A stretch of DNA of 38,895 bases from a virus. The translations under genes and the position numbers were made by a program. The notes under the pieces were generated by a model that did not search any database, was not told the DNA's origin, and was given only the letters and a program-made list of their open reading frames with translations. Of the stretch, positions 13,576 through 22,906 are shown one piece after another. The stretch covers positions 1-38,895 of IMG/VR virus record IMGVR_UViG_3300048686_000146. One strand, 5' to 3'. The number at the start of each line of letters is the position of its first letter. The stretch's first letter is position 1.

Positions 13576-16500
13576 TATGCCGCCCCTGCTCTTGCGAATG
13601 ATTGTTGAAGTATTTCATTTAATGTTGTAGTAGGTGTATTTGTCAAAGTATAACTCCCTGATGCAGTAGTATAATCTGTTCCTAATAATAATAAAAGCCC
13701 ATTCATAAATAAATTTAATGCGCCTGTAGTATAACTAAATGTATAAGTAGATTGCCCAACAGTTGTATTAATACTTATGTTTACAGGCGTTCCGTTAGGC
13801 ACTCCCAAATTATTAGCCGACCATTGAATAACAGTCATTTTACCTGTAATTGGGCTTGGAAAGTTAGTTATATTACCTGCCACTATATCATAATCTGTAT
13901 CTGACATAACTGCGCCATTTGTAAATAATAACTCATATCCTGAATTTAAAGTAAAGCCGGGAACAACAGTTGAGCTTGGCGTTGTTATATCTATAATATT
14001 TCGGCTAAATGAAGCATAAGAAGTGCCTGTAGTAGTTGTAACGCTTCTAAATGAAATAATAGTAATAATATCGCTTGTAGCCGCACCTGTGTTTAAAGTA
14101 ACAGTAGTGGCATTTTCCGTATAATCTAATGTTGGATTAAACAATACACCATTTCTAAATACTAAATCTTGGCCTGTAATATAACCTGCTGATCCTGTAA
14201 CTCGAGTAGTTGGAGTAAATACAGTTTGTCCACTTGTAGCCGTAAATGAATCTATAGTCATATAGAAATTATCAGGCGCGCTAAAACCTACTACTCGACC
14301 ATAAATATCAATAGTTAATGTTGATGCTGATCCTGTGTATGTATAAACGCCCGCTCCAAAATTAAGGAATTGCTGAAGTTGAGCAACCATTTTTCCATCA
14401 GGGCTATTAGTAATACCTATTTCGCCTGTGCCAACGGATGTTGTTCCTGTATTAATTAATTGACCTGTTCTAACATCAAGATCAATAACATTAGTTCCGT
14501 TAGGCAAAGCTGACCATATTGTAGGATCAAATAAAGCAGTTACAGTAGGCACGAATGCGGCTGAACCTGCGGCATAATCAGCAAGGCCTGTATCAAAGCT
14601 CATTTTGCGACCTGTTCTATTTGAATAGGTTAAATAATATGTAGTGTTAAAAGTAGGATCAGCTAAATACCATGTATATTCTGAAGGGCTTGTGCTTATT
14701 GTTGTATTGTTTTGATTATGCAATCCATAATATGTTTTTCCTGTAGGGCTTAAACTAAATCCTGTGCCAACAATATCATCCGCATAAGCTACTGCTATAT
14801 ATTTATCTGTATATTGAAATGTTGATGGTCGCCATTTATAAACAGTTGATGCAGGTGAAAAATCACTTGTAGCAAGTTGATTGACCATGCGACTAAAGAA
14901 ATACCAATCGCCTTGAGGTATATCAAATAATTGAACATCAGGCAATACTTCATTTAATCCATAAGGATTGCCATTAGATTGAATAGCAGTAGTGCCTGCA
15001 AATATTCTTTGAGATGCAGTTGGGCTTGCATAAGCTGAATACCAAACTTCAGCATATTGAGTAATACCCGCACTTGATGATGTAACTCTTACACTAAATG
15101 CAGGATTAACGGCAGTCGGCAAAGCATTAACAATAATAGGTGCGGGAACAGTTCCAAAAGTAATAGGTGATCCAATACCTGTATTTGGAGCAGGTGTAAA
15201 TTGAGTTATATTTTTATCGTCATAAACAGTAGGATTGTATTCCATTAAATTAAGCGTAGCAGTTACTTTTCCATCATCGCCAAATTTTTGAATTACTTTA
15301 TTAATACGAAATAATTTTGCTACCCAACCATAATTAGCATTAGTAACAGTTACAACATCACCTGCTTCTAATTCAAGGCCAATAAAATTAATTTCTACTT
15401 GAAGTTGCAAATCTTCTCTTGCCGCTTCTAACATACGATTAGCAAGATATTGAGCAGTTACATTATTGTTAGTTAAATAAAGATTTACTGATTGTTTATT
15501 AACAGGTTCGTTTTCAAATAAAAGTGTTGGAGCTATTGTTGCTAAATCAAAAGTAGCTGAATTAAAACTATCTTTAGCAGAGCCATCAGGAAATTTACAT
15601 TCAATAATATTAAATGAATTATTAAGATCAATAGGGCTAACTGTAATACCACCAATCATATTGCTATTATTAATATCCATAACAACAGAATAACTTGGTG
15701 TTTGCGTAACAACGCCCCATTGGCCTGTAATTTCATTATATTTAACCAAGCAATCGCAACAATCAGCCATAGCCTGAATATTTTGCATAATCTTTAAATT
15801 AGTATCTAAAGAACCATTAAATTCAAATCTAGGTTGAGTTGATGTGCCACCTGAATAAGTAGTATATGTAAATGATGCGTTAGAATAAGTATTAAGAGCA
15901 GTAAGACTTGCAGTATTTATATTTGCTAAAGGAATAGCCGCGCCATATCTTTCGCTTGATAAATAATCTAAAAAACAATCGCCCGGAGCTTTTCTTGCGT
16001 TTGTAATTTGAAATCTAGTTTGATTTAAACCTGTAAGCGCTTTATCTGAATTGTATTTAAGATGAACAATAGCAAAAGCAGTATTGCTCATTAATTTTGT
16101 GCTATTCCATTTATAAATAAGATTAGATGCGCTCATAACATCGATAGCATTTATTGAGCTATTTGTTGGACTTCCTGATCCATTTTTATATAAATAAATA
16201 TCCATGTAACCGGCTATGTTTTGAGTTTCGCCGCTTGATTCATCCGTTAGGGAATCAACAGAATATCCATTAACATTAAAATTAACTCTTTTACCGCCCC
16301 AATATATATTTCCAAAAGTAATCGTATCAGGTGTTCCGCCCGTTTCTGTATTAGTAACTTCACTTAATGCAAACACCCAATAAATATCTTGATTATCTGT
16401 AGAAATAGACATATCAGTAATAATGCCGCCTACATAAGCAGTTCCATAAACAACAGGCAATTTATTATCGCCTGCGGGTGGAAGTTGTTGTCGATTGCCG

Positions 16501-16724
16501 GGATTAGGTTGTTGAGCATTTAGATTTGATTGATCGGGAGCGCTAGGCGCAAAAACTTTAGAAAGAATAGATGATGCAACCATATTAATTGCAAAAGCAA
16601 TAATTTGACCTGCAAAACTTGCGGCAAAAACTTCGCCTGCTAATGCAGTAACAATAAATCCGCCTGCATAAGCATAATTGCAAGTAAAAAAGAATATAAG
16701 GAAAGTAATAATGAAACGAATCAT
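13575..16724 (-). CDS. Tail tip attachment protein J-like (host specificity)
   Basis: The 1049-residue protein is the largest in the window. It has a hydrophobic N terminus (1-60: signal-like stretch, then SFAGQIIAFAINMVASSILSKVFAP in outline), PVVYGTAYVGGIITD (about 89-103), a central 'phage tail protein' region with CFLDYLSSERYG and LEAGDVVTVTNANYGW, and a long C-terminal beta-rich part with FNPTLDYTENATTVTLNTGAA-type modules. This order matches lambda J-like central fibre proteins, which form the tail tip and bind the receptor. It starts on the ATGA overlap with the acetyltransferase-like gene. Confidence 0.8.
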   Translation of the reverse strand: MIRFIITFLIFFFTCNYAYAGGFIVTALAGEVFAASFAGQIIAFAINMVASSILSKVFAPSAPDQSNLNAQQPNPGNRQQLPPAGDNKLPVVYGTAYVGGIITDMSISTDNQDIYWVFALSEVTNTETGGTPDTITFGNIYWGGKRVNFNVNGYSVDSLTDESSGETQNIAGYMDIYLYKNGSGSPTNSSINAIDVMSASNLIYKWNSTKLMSNTAFAIVHLKYNSDKALTGLNQTRFQITNARKAPGDCFLDYLSSERYGAAIPLANINTASLTALNTYSNASFTYTTYSGGTSTQPRFEFNGSLDTNLKIMQNIQAMADCCDCLVKYNEITGQWGVVTQTPSYSVVMDINNSNMIGGITVSPIDLNNSFNIIECKFPDGSAKDSFNSATFDLATIAPTLLFENEPVNKQSVNLYLTNNNVTAQYLANRMLEAAREDLQLQVEINFIGLELEAGDVVTVTNANYGWVAKLFRINKVIQKFGDDGKVTATLNLMEYNPTVYDDKNITQFTPAPNTGIGSPITFGTVPAPIIVNALPTAVNPAFSVRVTSSSAGITQYAEVWYSAYASPTASQRIFAGTTAIQSNGNPYGLNEVLPDVQLFDIPQGDWYFFSRMVNQLATSDFSPASTVYKWRPSTFQYTDKYIAVAYADDIVGTGFSLSPTGKTYYGLHNQNNTTISTSPSEYTWYLADPTFNTTYYLTYSNRTGRKMSFDTGLADYAAGSAAFVPTVTALFDPTIWSALPNGTNVIDLDVRTGQLINTGTTSVGTGEIGITNSPDGKMVAQLQQFLNFGAGVYTYTGSASTLTIDIYGRVVGFSAPDNFYMTIDSFTATSGQTVFTPTTRVTGSAGYITGQDLVFRNGVLFNPTLDYTENATTVTLNTGAATSDIITIISFRSVTTTTGTSYASFSRNIIDITTPSSTVVPGFTLNSGYELLFTNGAVMSDTDYDIVAGNITNFPSPITGKMTVIQWSANNLGVPNGTPVNISINTTVGQSTYTFSYTTGALNLFMNGLLLLLGTDYTTASGSYTLTNTPTTTLNEILQQSFARAGAA

Positions 16725-17146
16725 TTAATTTCCCAATGTTGTTCTAACTTAACCATTCCATATCTTTCAAATTTTAAATCATCATAAGATGACATAACTG
16801 CTTGATTTATTTCTTTTTTTAATAACATTTTTTTTGCTATTTTTATATATTCTCTAATTAATTTATATATAACAAATTTGTTATTTCCCGTAAGCATAAC
16901 CTCTTGTAATTGGTATATATCTTTTAACCAAAAACATTCAGTTTTAGCCGCTACTAATATTCCTGTTTGTTCATCATCTATTAATACAAAGCCACGCCCT
17001 GCATATAAAGTTGCTAATATTTGCTCAATATAAGTTCTTGACCATGCCAAAGGATTATTTGTTAATGGATTATTTGATTTAATCGCAAAATCTTTTAGCA
17101 GTTCTATTATCTTATCGTTATCGTATTTATTGGCAAATCTAATCAA
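16721..17146 (-). CDS. GNAT-like acetyltransferase in the tail operon
   Basis: The 141-residue protein has the outline of a GNAT fold: MIRFANKYDNDKIIELLKDF (helix 1), GRGFVLIDDEQTGILVAAKT (beta hairpin, about 50-69), FVIYKLIREYIKIAKKM (helix, about 91-107) and a C-terminal FERYGMVKLEQHWEIK. Similar small proteins regularly sit between tail-tip genes of siphoviruses, and their target is unknown. The canonical Q/RxxGxG/A acetyl-CoA loop is degraded, so catalysis is uncertain. It overlaps both neighbours by ATGA. Confidence 0.6.
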   Translation of the reverse strand: MIRFANKYDNDKIIELLKDFAIKSNNPLTNNPLAWSRTYIEQILATLYAGRGFVLIDDEQTGILVAAKTECFWLKDIYQLQEVMLTGNNKFVIYKLIREYIKIAKKMLLKKEINQAVMSSYDDLKFERYGMVKLEQHWEIK

Positions 17147-17898
17147 ACATCTTTTCCGAAAGAGTAATTAATAGTTTCAATGAAATTAACTCTATTCATT
17201 GATGTGTCTGTAGGATTAAAAAATTTCCAAGCATTGTCGTTAGTATATCTGCCGGCAGTTCTATTTTGCAAAATAATTTGAATGCTAGAAGCTGAAGCAG
17301 TTATGATGCCAACATAACCTCTTGCTTCTTCCATATATTGTTCTGATATTTGGAATGCACTTATATAGCCTGTAAAAAACTTATAAAGGCCACCTGTGCC
17401 ACCTGTTGTTATAAGTTCGTTATTAGTATTAAAAAATCCATGCCACATTTCAATTAATGATCCTTTAATATCATGGCCTAATACCCAACCTAAAAGAGCA
17501 GTATCAAGGCCAACTAAAGTAATAGTTGTTTCATTAGCAGTTGATTTAATATCGCGTTGAACATCGCCAACTTTAACCAATGCGCCAAGAGCATCAAAAG
17601 GCTCTGAATCAACGGCAGGGATTGTTAAGACATTTGGAGTTGTAGCAAAGCGATAATATACTGATTCATAAACTGTGCCTGTGCCTGTTGCGGGCGTTCC
17701 TGAAGCAACAAATACTTCGCCTACAGTATTAGATGTTGCTCCATATAAAGTGAAATCTGTAGTGCCAATAGTTCTAATAGTATATTGAGTGCCATCAACC
17801 ATATCAACGGCATCAACAGAGGTTCGCGATGTTACGCGAACAAAATCTGCCATTCTTATATTATTAGTATTTTCTATTGGAGTTATAACATCAGCCAT
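17143..17898 (-). CDS. Minor tail protein with an inserted beta module
   Basis: The 251-residue protein lies directly before the J-like gene, the place of lambda L/K-type or DUF2163-like tail-tip hub proteins. Residues about 37-75 (YTIRTIGTTDFTLYGA, then GTPATGTGTVYES) form a recurrent module found in many unrelated phage structural proteins, here apparently inserted into the hub protein. The remainder (GDVQRDIKSTANETTITLVGL, GFFNTNNELI, YKFFTGYIS, DAWKFFNPTD-like ending) fits tail-tip proteins. The role is inferred from position and pattern. Confidence 0.65.
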   Translation of the reverse strand: MADVITPIENTNNIRMADFVRVTSRTSVDAVDMVDGTQYTIRTIGTTDFTLYGATSNTVGEVFVASGTPATGTGTVYESVYYRFATTPNVLTIPAVDSEPFDALGALVKVGDVQRDIKSTANETTITLVGLDTALLGWVLGHDIKGSLIEMWHGFFNTNNELITTGGTGGLYKFFTGYISAFQISEQYMEEARGYVGIITASASSIQIILQNRTAGRYTNDNAWKFFNPTDTSMNRVNFIETINYSFGKDV

Positions 17899-18584
17899 TA
17901 TAAGACCGCTTCTATTGCTTTAAATGTGCCATTCCATGCTATAAATGAATCATTAGTCATTGGAACAAAAGTATATGTTGGATATTCTTGAAGGATTACA
18001 GGAAATGTTGTTCCTAAATAAGTGCTTCCGCCTAAAGCTATCGTTGTTCCATATTGGCCAATGACTGCGCCTACATCAGAAACTAATGTTGTAATTAAAG
18101 TTCTGTGAACAGGAATATTAACAGTTGATGCAATACCTCTTACTACATCAGCAGTTGCTATATAAGCATAGCGGCCTACTTGACAAAAATCACCTGTTCT
18201 TACAATATAATCAGCCGCATCAACGCTTCCGGGAATATCACCTAGCACTAAAGTTTTATTTGCGCTTGCAGTTTTCCAATTACATAAACTTATTTCAGAG
18301 CTTGTCATATCACCTTGATATGCAATATAACTATTCCAACCTGTAGCGCCAAAATTAAGATATTGCTCATATTGACGATCAGCCGTTCTTAATACGGATA
18401 ATAATTCTCTGCTTTGACTATAAAGCAAATAATTCATTGGTTTCATATCAAAACCAAAAGGCTGAACAGTAAGAATTTCGGATGTTGAAATGCGTTGATT
18501 TCGGCTCATAGTTTGGCCGATAAATCTATGATCATTAATCGCGATTGATTCTGAATTGGCAAGTATTGTATTTAAAGAAGCCAT
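17898..18584 (-). CDS. Distal tail/minor tail protein
   Basis: The 228-residue beta-rich protein lies between the tape measure protein and the tail-tip hub, where siphoviruses encode the distal tail or lambda M/L-like protein. Visible parts include SRNQRISTSEILTVQPFGFDMKP (about 27-49), RTADRQYEQYLNFG and a C-terminal FIAWNGTFKAIEAVL, typical of a strand-closing end. It has a TAATG overlap with the next gene and a 3-base gap after the tape measure stop. It is assigned by position. Confidence 0.65.
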   Translation of the reverse strand: MASLNTILANSESIAINDHRFIGQTMSRNQRISTSEILTVQPFGFDMKPMNYLLYSQSRELLSVLRTADRQYEQYLNFGATGWNSYIAYQGDMTSSEISLCNWKTASANKTLVLGDIPGSVDAADYIVRTGDFCQVGRYAYIATADVVRGIASTVNIPVHRTLITTLVSDVGAVIGQYGTTIALGGSTYLGTTFPVILQEYPTYTFVPMTNDSFIAWNGTFKAIEAVL

Positions 18585-18587
18585 TTA

Positions 18588-20330
18588 TTATCTCGATTGA
18601 GGAAGTGATCTTTGTGCTGATTGATTAGCACTCCAAACCGCTTGTTTATTTTTAGCCAAAAATTGCGTTGCTGATTGTGTATCAATTGCATTCATATTAG
18701 CAATATAAGGGCCATTATACACTACTTGAGGAGCATTTCCGCCTATAGCATTTAATTGATTGTTAGGAATAATAGTGCCTGCGGTATTAGGAATAAATAA
18801 TTCAGGGCCACGCTCACCAACAATAGAAGGGCCTGAAACAGGGCCACCTTCAGCAAGTCCCGGCAATTTTATTCCGCCACTAAATGCAGTTTTACTTCCG
18901 CCACCAAATATACTACCAAAGAAATCGCCAATACCTAAACTACTAAATATAGATGTAGCTTGAGCTTTTAATTGAATCTTAATAAGGTCTGAAATAATGC
19001 TTCGAGCCAAATCACCAAAACTTAATTTTCCTGTTTCTACAAATCTATCTAATGCGCTTTCAAGATTTTGAGTAACTGATACGAATGCTTGTTCACCCAT
19101 TCTTGCATAGTTAGTAGCATTTTCAGCATAAGAAGCAAAGGCTTTTTGCCAACCATATTCAAAAGTTCTTTGATCTTCCAAAACTTTATCCATTGCCATA
19201 ATGCGTTTTTTTTCAACTTCAGCATATTTAGCAATATCCTGATCTGTCATTTTCTTTTCTGTTCTTAACAAAATAATCTTTTGTTGCAAATCGTAATATT
19301 CAAGCGCTATTTTTCTTTCATTTTCTTGCGCAAAAGCTAATTGGTTTTCAATCTGTAGCCTTCCCATTTTAGCTTGTGAAATTGCTACTTCTTTAGCATA
19401 AAATTCTTTTTGTTTTTGTAAAATCTCATTATCTTTAACTTCTCTAATATCTTTTTTGCCTGCCGCAATACCACCAATACCTGACATAATGCCGGGAATA
19501 TTAGCGCCTTGAACAGAGCCATAAGACCTTTCACTAGGCGAAACATATTTTTGAATGCCTTCTTTATCTTTCCAAGCCGCCCACCAACCGGCTTCTTTTC
19601 TAATTTCTGCAAATCGATCAACAATGCCTTTTGATCTAGCTTGCCAATCTTCCATTGCAATTGTTAATTTTTCAAAAGCCGGTGCTATTGTATTAGCAAT
19701 AGTTACTTTTAGATTCATAAAGAATCTATCTAATCTATCAACAGAATTTCCTATGCTTTTAAATGTTTCGTCTGAATCTTTAAATTTATTTTTATTCTTT
19801 TCAAGCTCATCCGCCATGCCTTTAATATCAACACCACGAATAGCTCGGCCAAACATATCCATAGCAAGCGCATTGCGTTTGGTTGTATCTTCAACGGAAG
19901 CTAATTGTTTGACAGTTTTTTCGAATAATTCTTGAGGGGCTAAAGTTCTTAAATCTTTGAGAGATACACCAATTGATAAAAAGGCTTTTTGAGCTTTAGA
20001 TGATCCTTCGGCGGCTTCATCTATTTTATTTGAGAATGATGCCATAAGCTTACCGGCATCTTCAGTATTTCCACCATTAACTGATAAAGCTTGCGACATA
20101 CGCAATACGGATTGAACCGACATATCATTGGCTTTTGCGACATCATTTATTTTGTCTGCAAAGTTAATTGCTTCGCGAGCAGTAGCGGCAAAGGCCGTTC
20201 CAACGGCAAGCAAGGATACTTTAGCACCTGTGCTAAATCCTTCTACTTTGTCTTTAGCTTTACCTAAATTGGCATTAAATTCGCCTGCATCTAGGCCAAG
20301 TAAAACTGCTAATCTTGAAATAATTGCCAT
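18588..20330 (-). CDS. Tail tape measure protein
   Basis: The 580-residue protein begins like lambda-type tape measures (LAVLLGLDAGEFNANLGKAKDKVEGFS, residues 6-32), followed by a hydrophobic helix (about 34-52), a phage tape-measure core (LRMSQALSVNGGNTEDAGKLM), long amphipathic helices (about 300-420) and a C-terminal GxGxFFGSIFGGG segment ending GERGPELFIPNTAGTIIPN. It sets tail length and probably helps DNA passage. At the usual 0.15 nm per residue it predicts a tail of about 85-90 nm, a short siphovirus tail. Confidence 0.9.
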   Translation of the reverse strand: MAIISRLAVLLGLDAGEFNANLGKAKDKVEGFSTGAKVSLLAVGTAFAATAREAINFADKINDVAKANDMSVQSVLRMSQALSVNGGNTEDAGKLMASFSNKIDEAAEGSSKAQKAFLSIGVSLKDLRTLAPQELFEKTVKQLASVEDTTKRNALAMDMFGRAIRGVDIKGMADELEKNKNKFKDSDETFKSIGNSVDRLDRFFMNLKVTIANTIAPAFEKLTIAMEDWQARSKGIVDRFAEIRKEAGWWAAWKDKEGIQKYVSPSERSYGSVQGANIPGIMSGIGGIAAGKKDIREVKDNEILQKQKEFYAKEVAISQAKMGRLQIENQLAFAQENERKIALEYYDLQQKIILLRTEKKMTDQDIAKYAEVEKKRIMAMDKVLEDQRTFEYGWQKAFASYAENATNYARMGEQAFVSVTQNLESALDRFVETGKLSFGDLARSIISDLIKIQLKAQATSIFSSLGIGDFFGSIFGGGSKTAFSGGIKLPGLAEGGPVSGPSIVGERGPELFIPNTAGTIIPNNQLNAIGGNAPQVVYNGPYIANMNAIDTQSATQFLAKNKQAVWSANQSAQRSLPQSR

Positions 20331-20332
20331 GA

Positions 20333-20641
20333 TTACTTACCTTTAAATCTATCCATTTTAAAGTTAGGTGCTTGGCTCATAAATAAAAGCAAAGATTCAT
20401 TAGGATCAGTTTTCTCTATGCCATAAATATAATCATAAGCACTACCTAAAACGCCTTTTAGAGTATAGGGTTGGCTATTATTTGCTCTTAAATAATTAAA
20501 AACTCCCGATACAAGCGAGCCTTGCATAGTTAATAAGCTTCTATTTCCAATTAACCCATCAGCAAACATGACTGTAATTTCATTCATGGTTGCTTCATCT
20601 AGTGCGTCTATATCTTGTATTGTATGCCCGTTAAAGACCAT
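20333..20641 (-). CDS. Tail assembly chaperone, downstream part (gpT-like)
   Basis: The 102-residue protein (ATG 20641) lies between the gpG-like gene and the tape measure, the place of lambda T. The ATG has no Shine-Dalgarno before it, unlike nearly all other genes here. Its frame is open upstream to 20698 and overlaps the end of the gpG frame, in the -1 phase. The overlap contains three AAAG strings, the last directly before the gpG stop (AAG TAG). This suggests the product is normally made as a gpG-T fusion by -1 frameshifting, as in lambda G/GT. The sequence around NGHTIQDIDALDEATMNEI has no other known domain. Confidence 0.65.
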   Translation of the reverse strand: MVFNGHTIQDIDALDEATMNEITVMFADGLIGNRSLLTMQGSLVSGVFNYLRANNSQPYTLKGVLGSAYDYIYGIEKTDPNESLLLFMSQAPNFKMDRFKGK

Positions 20642-20673
20642 AGCCGCACGAACTTGAGTTCTTAACGAGCTTG

Positions 20674-21144
20674 CTACTTTGACTTTATGTCTTTGTATTC
20701 AGGGCTAATAACCTCGTTAATTTTTTCCACTAAAGTCATTTGAACTGATAATGGAAATTCAGCTTCTACATCTTCATAAGTTATATCTTCTAATGATCCT
20801 GTTTCAGGTATTAGAAATTTAATATATTCAACAATTCTATATTGCAAAATATGTTTATTTTTGGCAGTTTCTCTCATTGATCTGCCTTCAATTACAACAT
20901 CATTTTCTTTTACTTCTAGGCCTTCTCTTTCCTCAAGGCCACCAAATTCTTTGAGCATTTTTTGATATTCTTGCTCAACTTTATCTTCATTAGGGTTTTT
21001 AAAGTAATTATAAATAGCTTCAATTTCTTGAACGCTTGGCACTCTTACTTTAAATGTATGATCGCCTAATTCAAATTTTCTTGTTAATACAGATAGCCTA
21101 TTTTCCTCGTATTTTTTACCGAGTGCAGTTCCTAATTTGCTCAT
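20674..21144 (-). CDS. Tail assembly chaperone (gpG-like)
   Basis: The 156-residue protein has the layout of siphovirus tail chaperones: a beta-rich front (LSVLTRKFELGDHTFKVRVPS, about 18-38), an acidic helical middle with many Glu/Lys residues, and a C-terminal conserved helix (FPLSVQMTLVEKINEVISPEYK, about 130-151). It lies between the major tail region and the tape measure. A small share of ribosomes probably shifts -1 near its stop into the frame of 20333-20641. It would coat the tape measure during tail assembly. Confidence 0.7.
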   Translation of the reverse strand: MSKLGTALGKKYEENRLSVLTRKFELGDHTFKVRVPSVQEIEAIYNYFKNPNEDKVEQEYQKMLKEFGGLEEREGLEVKENDVVIEGRSMRETAKNKHILQYRIVEYIKFLIPETGSLEDITYEDVEAEFPLSVQMTLVEKINEVISPEYKDIKSK

Positions 21145-21147
21145 GTC

Positions 21148-21711
21148 TTATTTTCCTTGTGTTGTTAAATTTTTAGCTTTATATGAATCCATTTTTTGTT
21201 TTAAAATTACGCCTAATTTTGATGCCACCATTTGCGCTTGTGATTCTAAAGATATTCGCATAAATGGTTTAGCTGACATATTGGCAGTTCCAAACTCATT
21301 AGAAATTGCTCTTGCGTCATGCATAATGCCTTGTTCGCTATAAAATTTTCTTTTAGCTCTTTTGTATTCTTTTCCTTGCAAACTTCCATATTCTGCATGA
21401 AATTTTTGCTTTAATTTTTTAGGAATTGGTCGAGATGAAACAAGCGATATAACAGAATCTTTTGGTGTTACATATCTTGATTTCATATCTTTTCTAGTAG
21501 GTCGCCTTGCAGTAATATACAAAGACCTATCTAAAGCGCCTGTGTCTTTAGGTGATAATGCTTTTGCCATAGCCAAAACAGGCTTCATGGCTTCTCTAAC
21601 TGCCGGTATTAATACTTTGCTTTTTGCGTCTTTATCGCCAAATTGTTCTTGAAATTCTTTGAATGCATCAAGAGTTTCTTTTAAACCATTGACCGCAAAT
21701 TTAACACTCAT
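21148..21711 (-). CDS. HK97 gp10-like head-tail joining protein
   Basis: The 187-residue basic protein matches the HK97-gp10-like family: VNGLKETLDAFKEFQEQFG near the start, ALSPKDTGALDRSLYITARR (about 53-72) and NEFGTANMSAKPFMRISLE (about 139-157). The last block is the family's hallmark. In most HK97-like phages this gene precedes the major tail gene; here it follows it, with a 75-residue gene between. It may act as a tail completion or connector protein. Its start overlaps the previous stop by TAATG. Confidence 0.8.
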   Translation of the reverse strand: MSVKFAVNGLKETLDAFKEFQEQFGDKDAKSKVLIPAVREAMKPVLAMAKALSPKDTGALDRSLYITARRPTRKDMKSRYVTPKDSVISLVSSRPIPKKLKQKFHAEYGSLQGKEYKRAKRKFYSEQGIMHDARAISNEFGTANMSAKPFMRISLESQAQMVASKLGVILKQKMDSYKAKNLTTQGK

Positions 21712-21938
21712 TAATCTGCCTTAATTATTTTTTGATAAATCGTATTATTTAGTTTAATAGCATAATCAACTGCTTGTTCAGGTGTAAGTTTATCCGCATG
21801 ATTTTTAGCAATATCATGGGCTAATGCAATACCTGTTAAGCGTTGTTGAGCGAAACCAAACCAATTCTTTTGACCTGAATTGGCTTGGCTCACTAAATAA
21901 CTTAATAAATCATCATTATTCTTAATTTGTGTTGTCAT
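21711..21938 (-). CDS. Small helical protein after the major tail gene
   Basis: The 75-residue, mainly helical protein (DLLSYLVSQANSGQKNWFGF, then LTPEQAVDYAIKLNNTIYQKI) shows no recognised domain. It sits between the major tail protein and the gp10-like protein and is coupled to the latter by TAATG. A tail chaperone or connector role is possible from position alone. The Shine-Dalgarno is AAGGAAAAG before the start. Confidence 0.6.
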   Translation of the reverse strand: MTTQIKNNDDLLSYLVSQANSGQKNWFGFAQQRLTGIALAHDIAKNHADKLTPEQAVDYAIKLNNTIYQKIIKAD

Positions 21939-21956
21939 TTCTTTTCCTTGTCCTAA

Positions 21957-22448
21957 TTAAGAGTTAGACCATCCATATTGGTTACCGCGTGGATGAATTG
22001 TAAATGTGCATTTAGCTTCAGCAGTTGGGTTAGGATCAACATTAAATTGACCTACGCGACCATTGAATGCGTAATTAACATAGTTTGTGCCATCAGTAGC
22101 CTGAATAACATAAGTTCTGTCAATTGTGCCATTTTCATAATCAGCTCTCATTAATAGCAATTGTGTATCAGCAGGATTCCATGCCGCAGTAATTGTCATT
22201 GATGTAGGTGCAGATTGAACAGGAATCTTGTCTGATTGACGAGAGCCGGCTACATTATAGTTTGCAACTGCGTCATCGCCACCGAATGCAGGGATAGCTT
22301 CAACAGGCAATAAGTTTGCTGAAATACAAATTGCTGATGTATCAGCCCATGTTTCTAATTCAGTATTATCTAAAACTGTTGGAGTTGCACCTGATTGGCA
22401 ATATAATGATGCGCTAAAACCCGGTAAAACTTTATTTGGAAGTGCCAT
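21957..22448 (-). CDS. Major tail (tube) protein
   Basis: The 163-residue beta-rich protein has the size, position and composition of a siphovirus tail tube protein: VLPGFSASLYCQ at the start, KIPVQSAPTSMTITAAWNPADTQ (about 73-95), and the central pattern RTYVIQATDGTNYVNYAFNGRVGQF followed by a final strand (AKCTFTIHPRG). It follows the tail terminator-like gene and precedes the chaperones and tape measure. Only an IgG-like C-terminal extension is lacking. It is expected in many copies per virion. Confidence 0.8.
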   Translation of the reverse strand: MALPNKVLPGFSASLYCQSGATPTVLDNTELETWADTSAICISANLLPVEAIPAFGGDDAVANYNVAGSRQSDKIPVQSAPTSMTITAAWNPADTQLLLMRADYENGTIDRTYVIQATDGTNYVNYAFNGRVGQFNVDPNPTAEAKCTFTIHPRGNQYGWSNS

Positions 22449-22482
22449 AATTTATTTCCTCACATTAAAAAATTAAAAATTC

Positions 22483-22905
22483 TTATGTTGGTATGTATAA
22501 GGTGCAATCCATAAAAATATTAAATAGATTGATCTCATTGTCGTATCCATTATATAACCACACTACATCAGCTTTAGATATTGGAAAATTTACGGCACTA
22601 GGATTGCCAAAAGTTCCACTATAACCATGTAATGCTTGCAAAATATCGTTTGCAGTATTAAAGCTATTTGCCATCGTAGTAGAGAAAACACTTATTTGGA
22701 AAATAGGTGTATCAATACCTTTAACACTTTGTGTTTGGCCTGTATAAACAGGTTGATGGACATTTCTTAATTGCCATGTAACAAAGTCATTCTGTGTAGC
22801 AAAATTTCTATTGAAATTAGCATAAACAGGTATAGGCGATATTATATCACTTAACTGCCATTGTATGGCTTTTGCGTAATCATTTACATTCATTTGAGTA
22901 GCCAT
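22483..22905 (-). CDS. Tail terminator/completion protein (gpU-like)
   Basis: The 140-residue protein lies between the head-closure-like protein and the tail tube protein, the expected slot for the tail terminator. The sequence alternates strands and helices: YAKAIQWQLSDIISPIPVYAN near the start, IFQISVFSTTMANSFNTANDIL (about 87-108) and FNIFMDCTLYIPT at the end, the terminal strand pattern of DUF3168/gpU-like proteins. It starts one base after the previous stop. The call rests mainly on position. Confidence 0.6.
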   Translation of the reverse strand: MATQMNVNDYAKAIQWQLSDIISPIPVYANFNRNFATQNDFVTWQLRNVHQPVYTGQTQSVKGIDTPIFQISVFSTTMANSFNTANDILQALHGYSGTFGNPSAVNFPISKADVVWLYNGYDNEINLFNIFMDCTLYIPT

Positions 22906-22906
22906 A

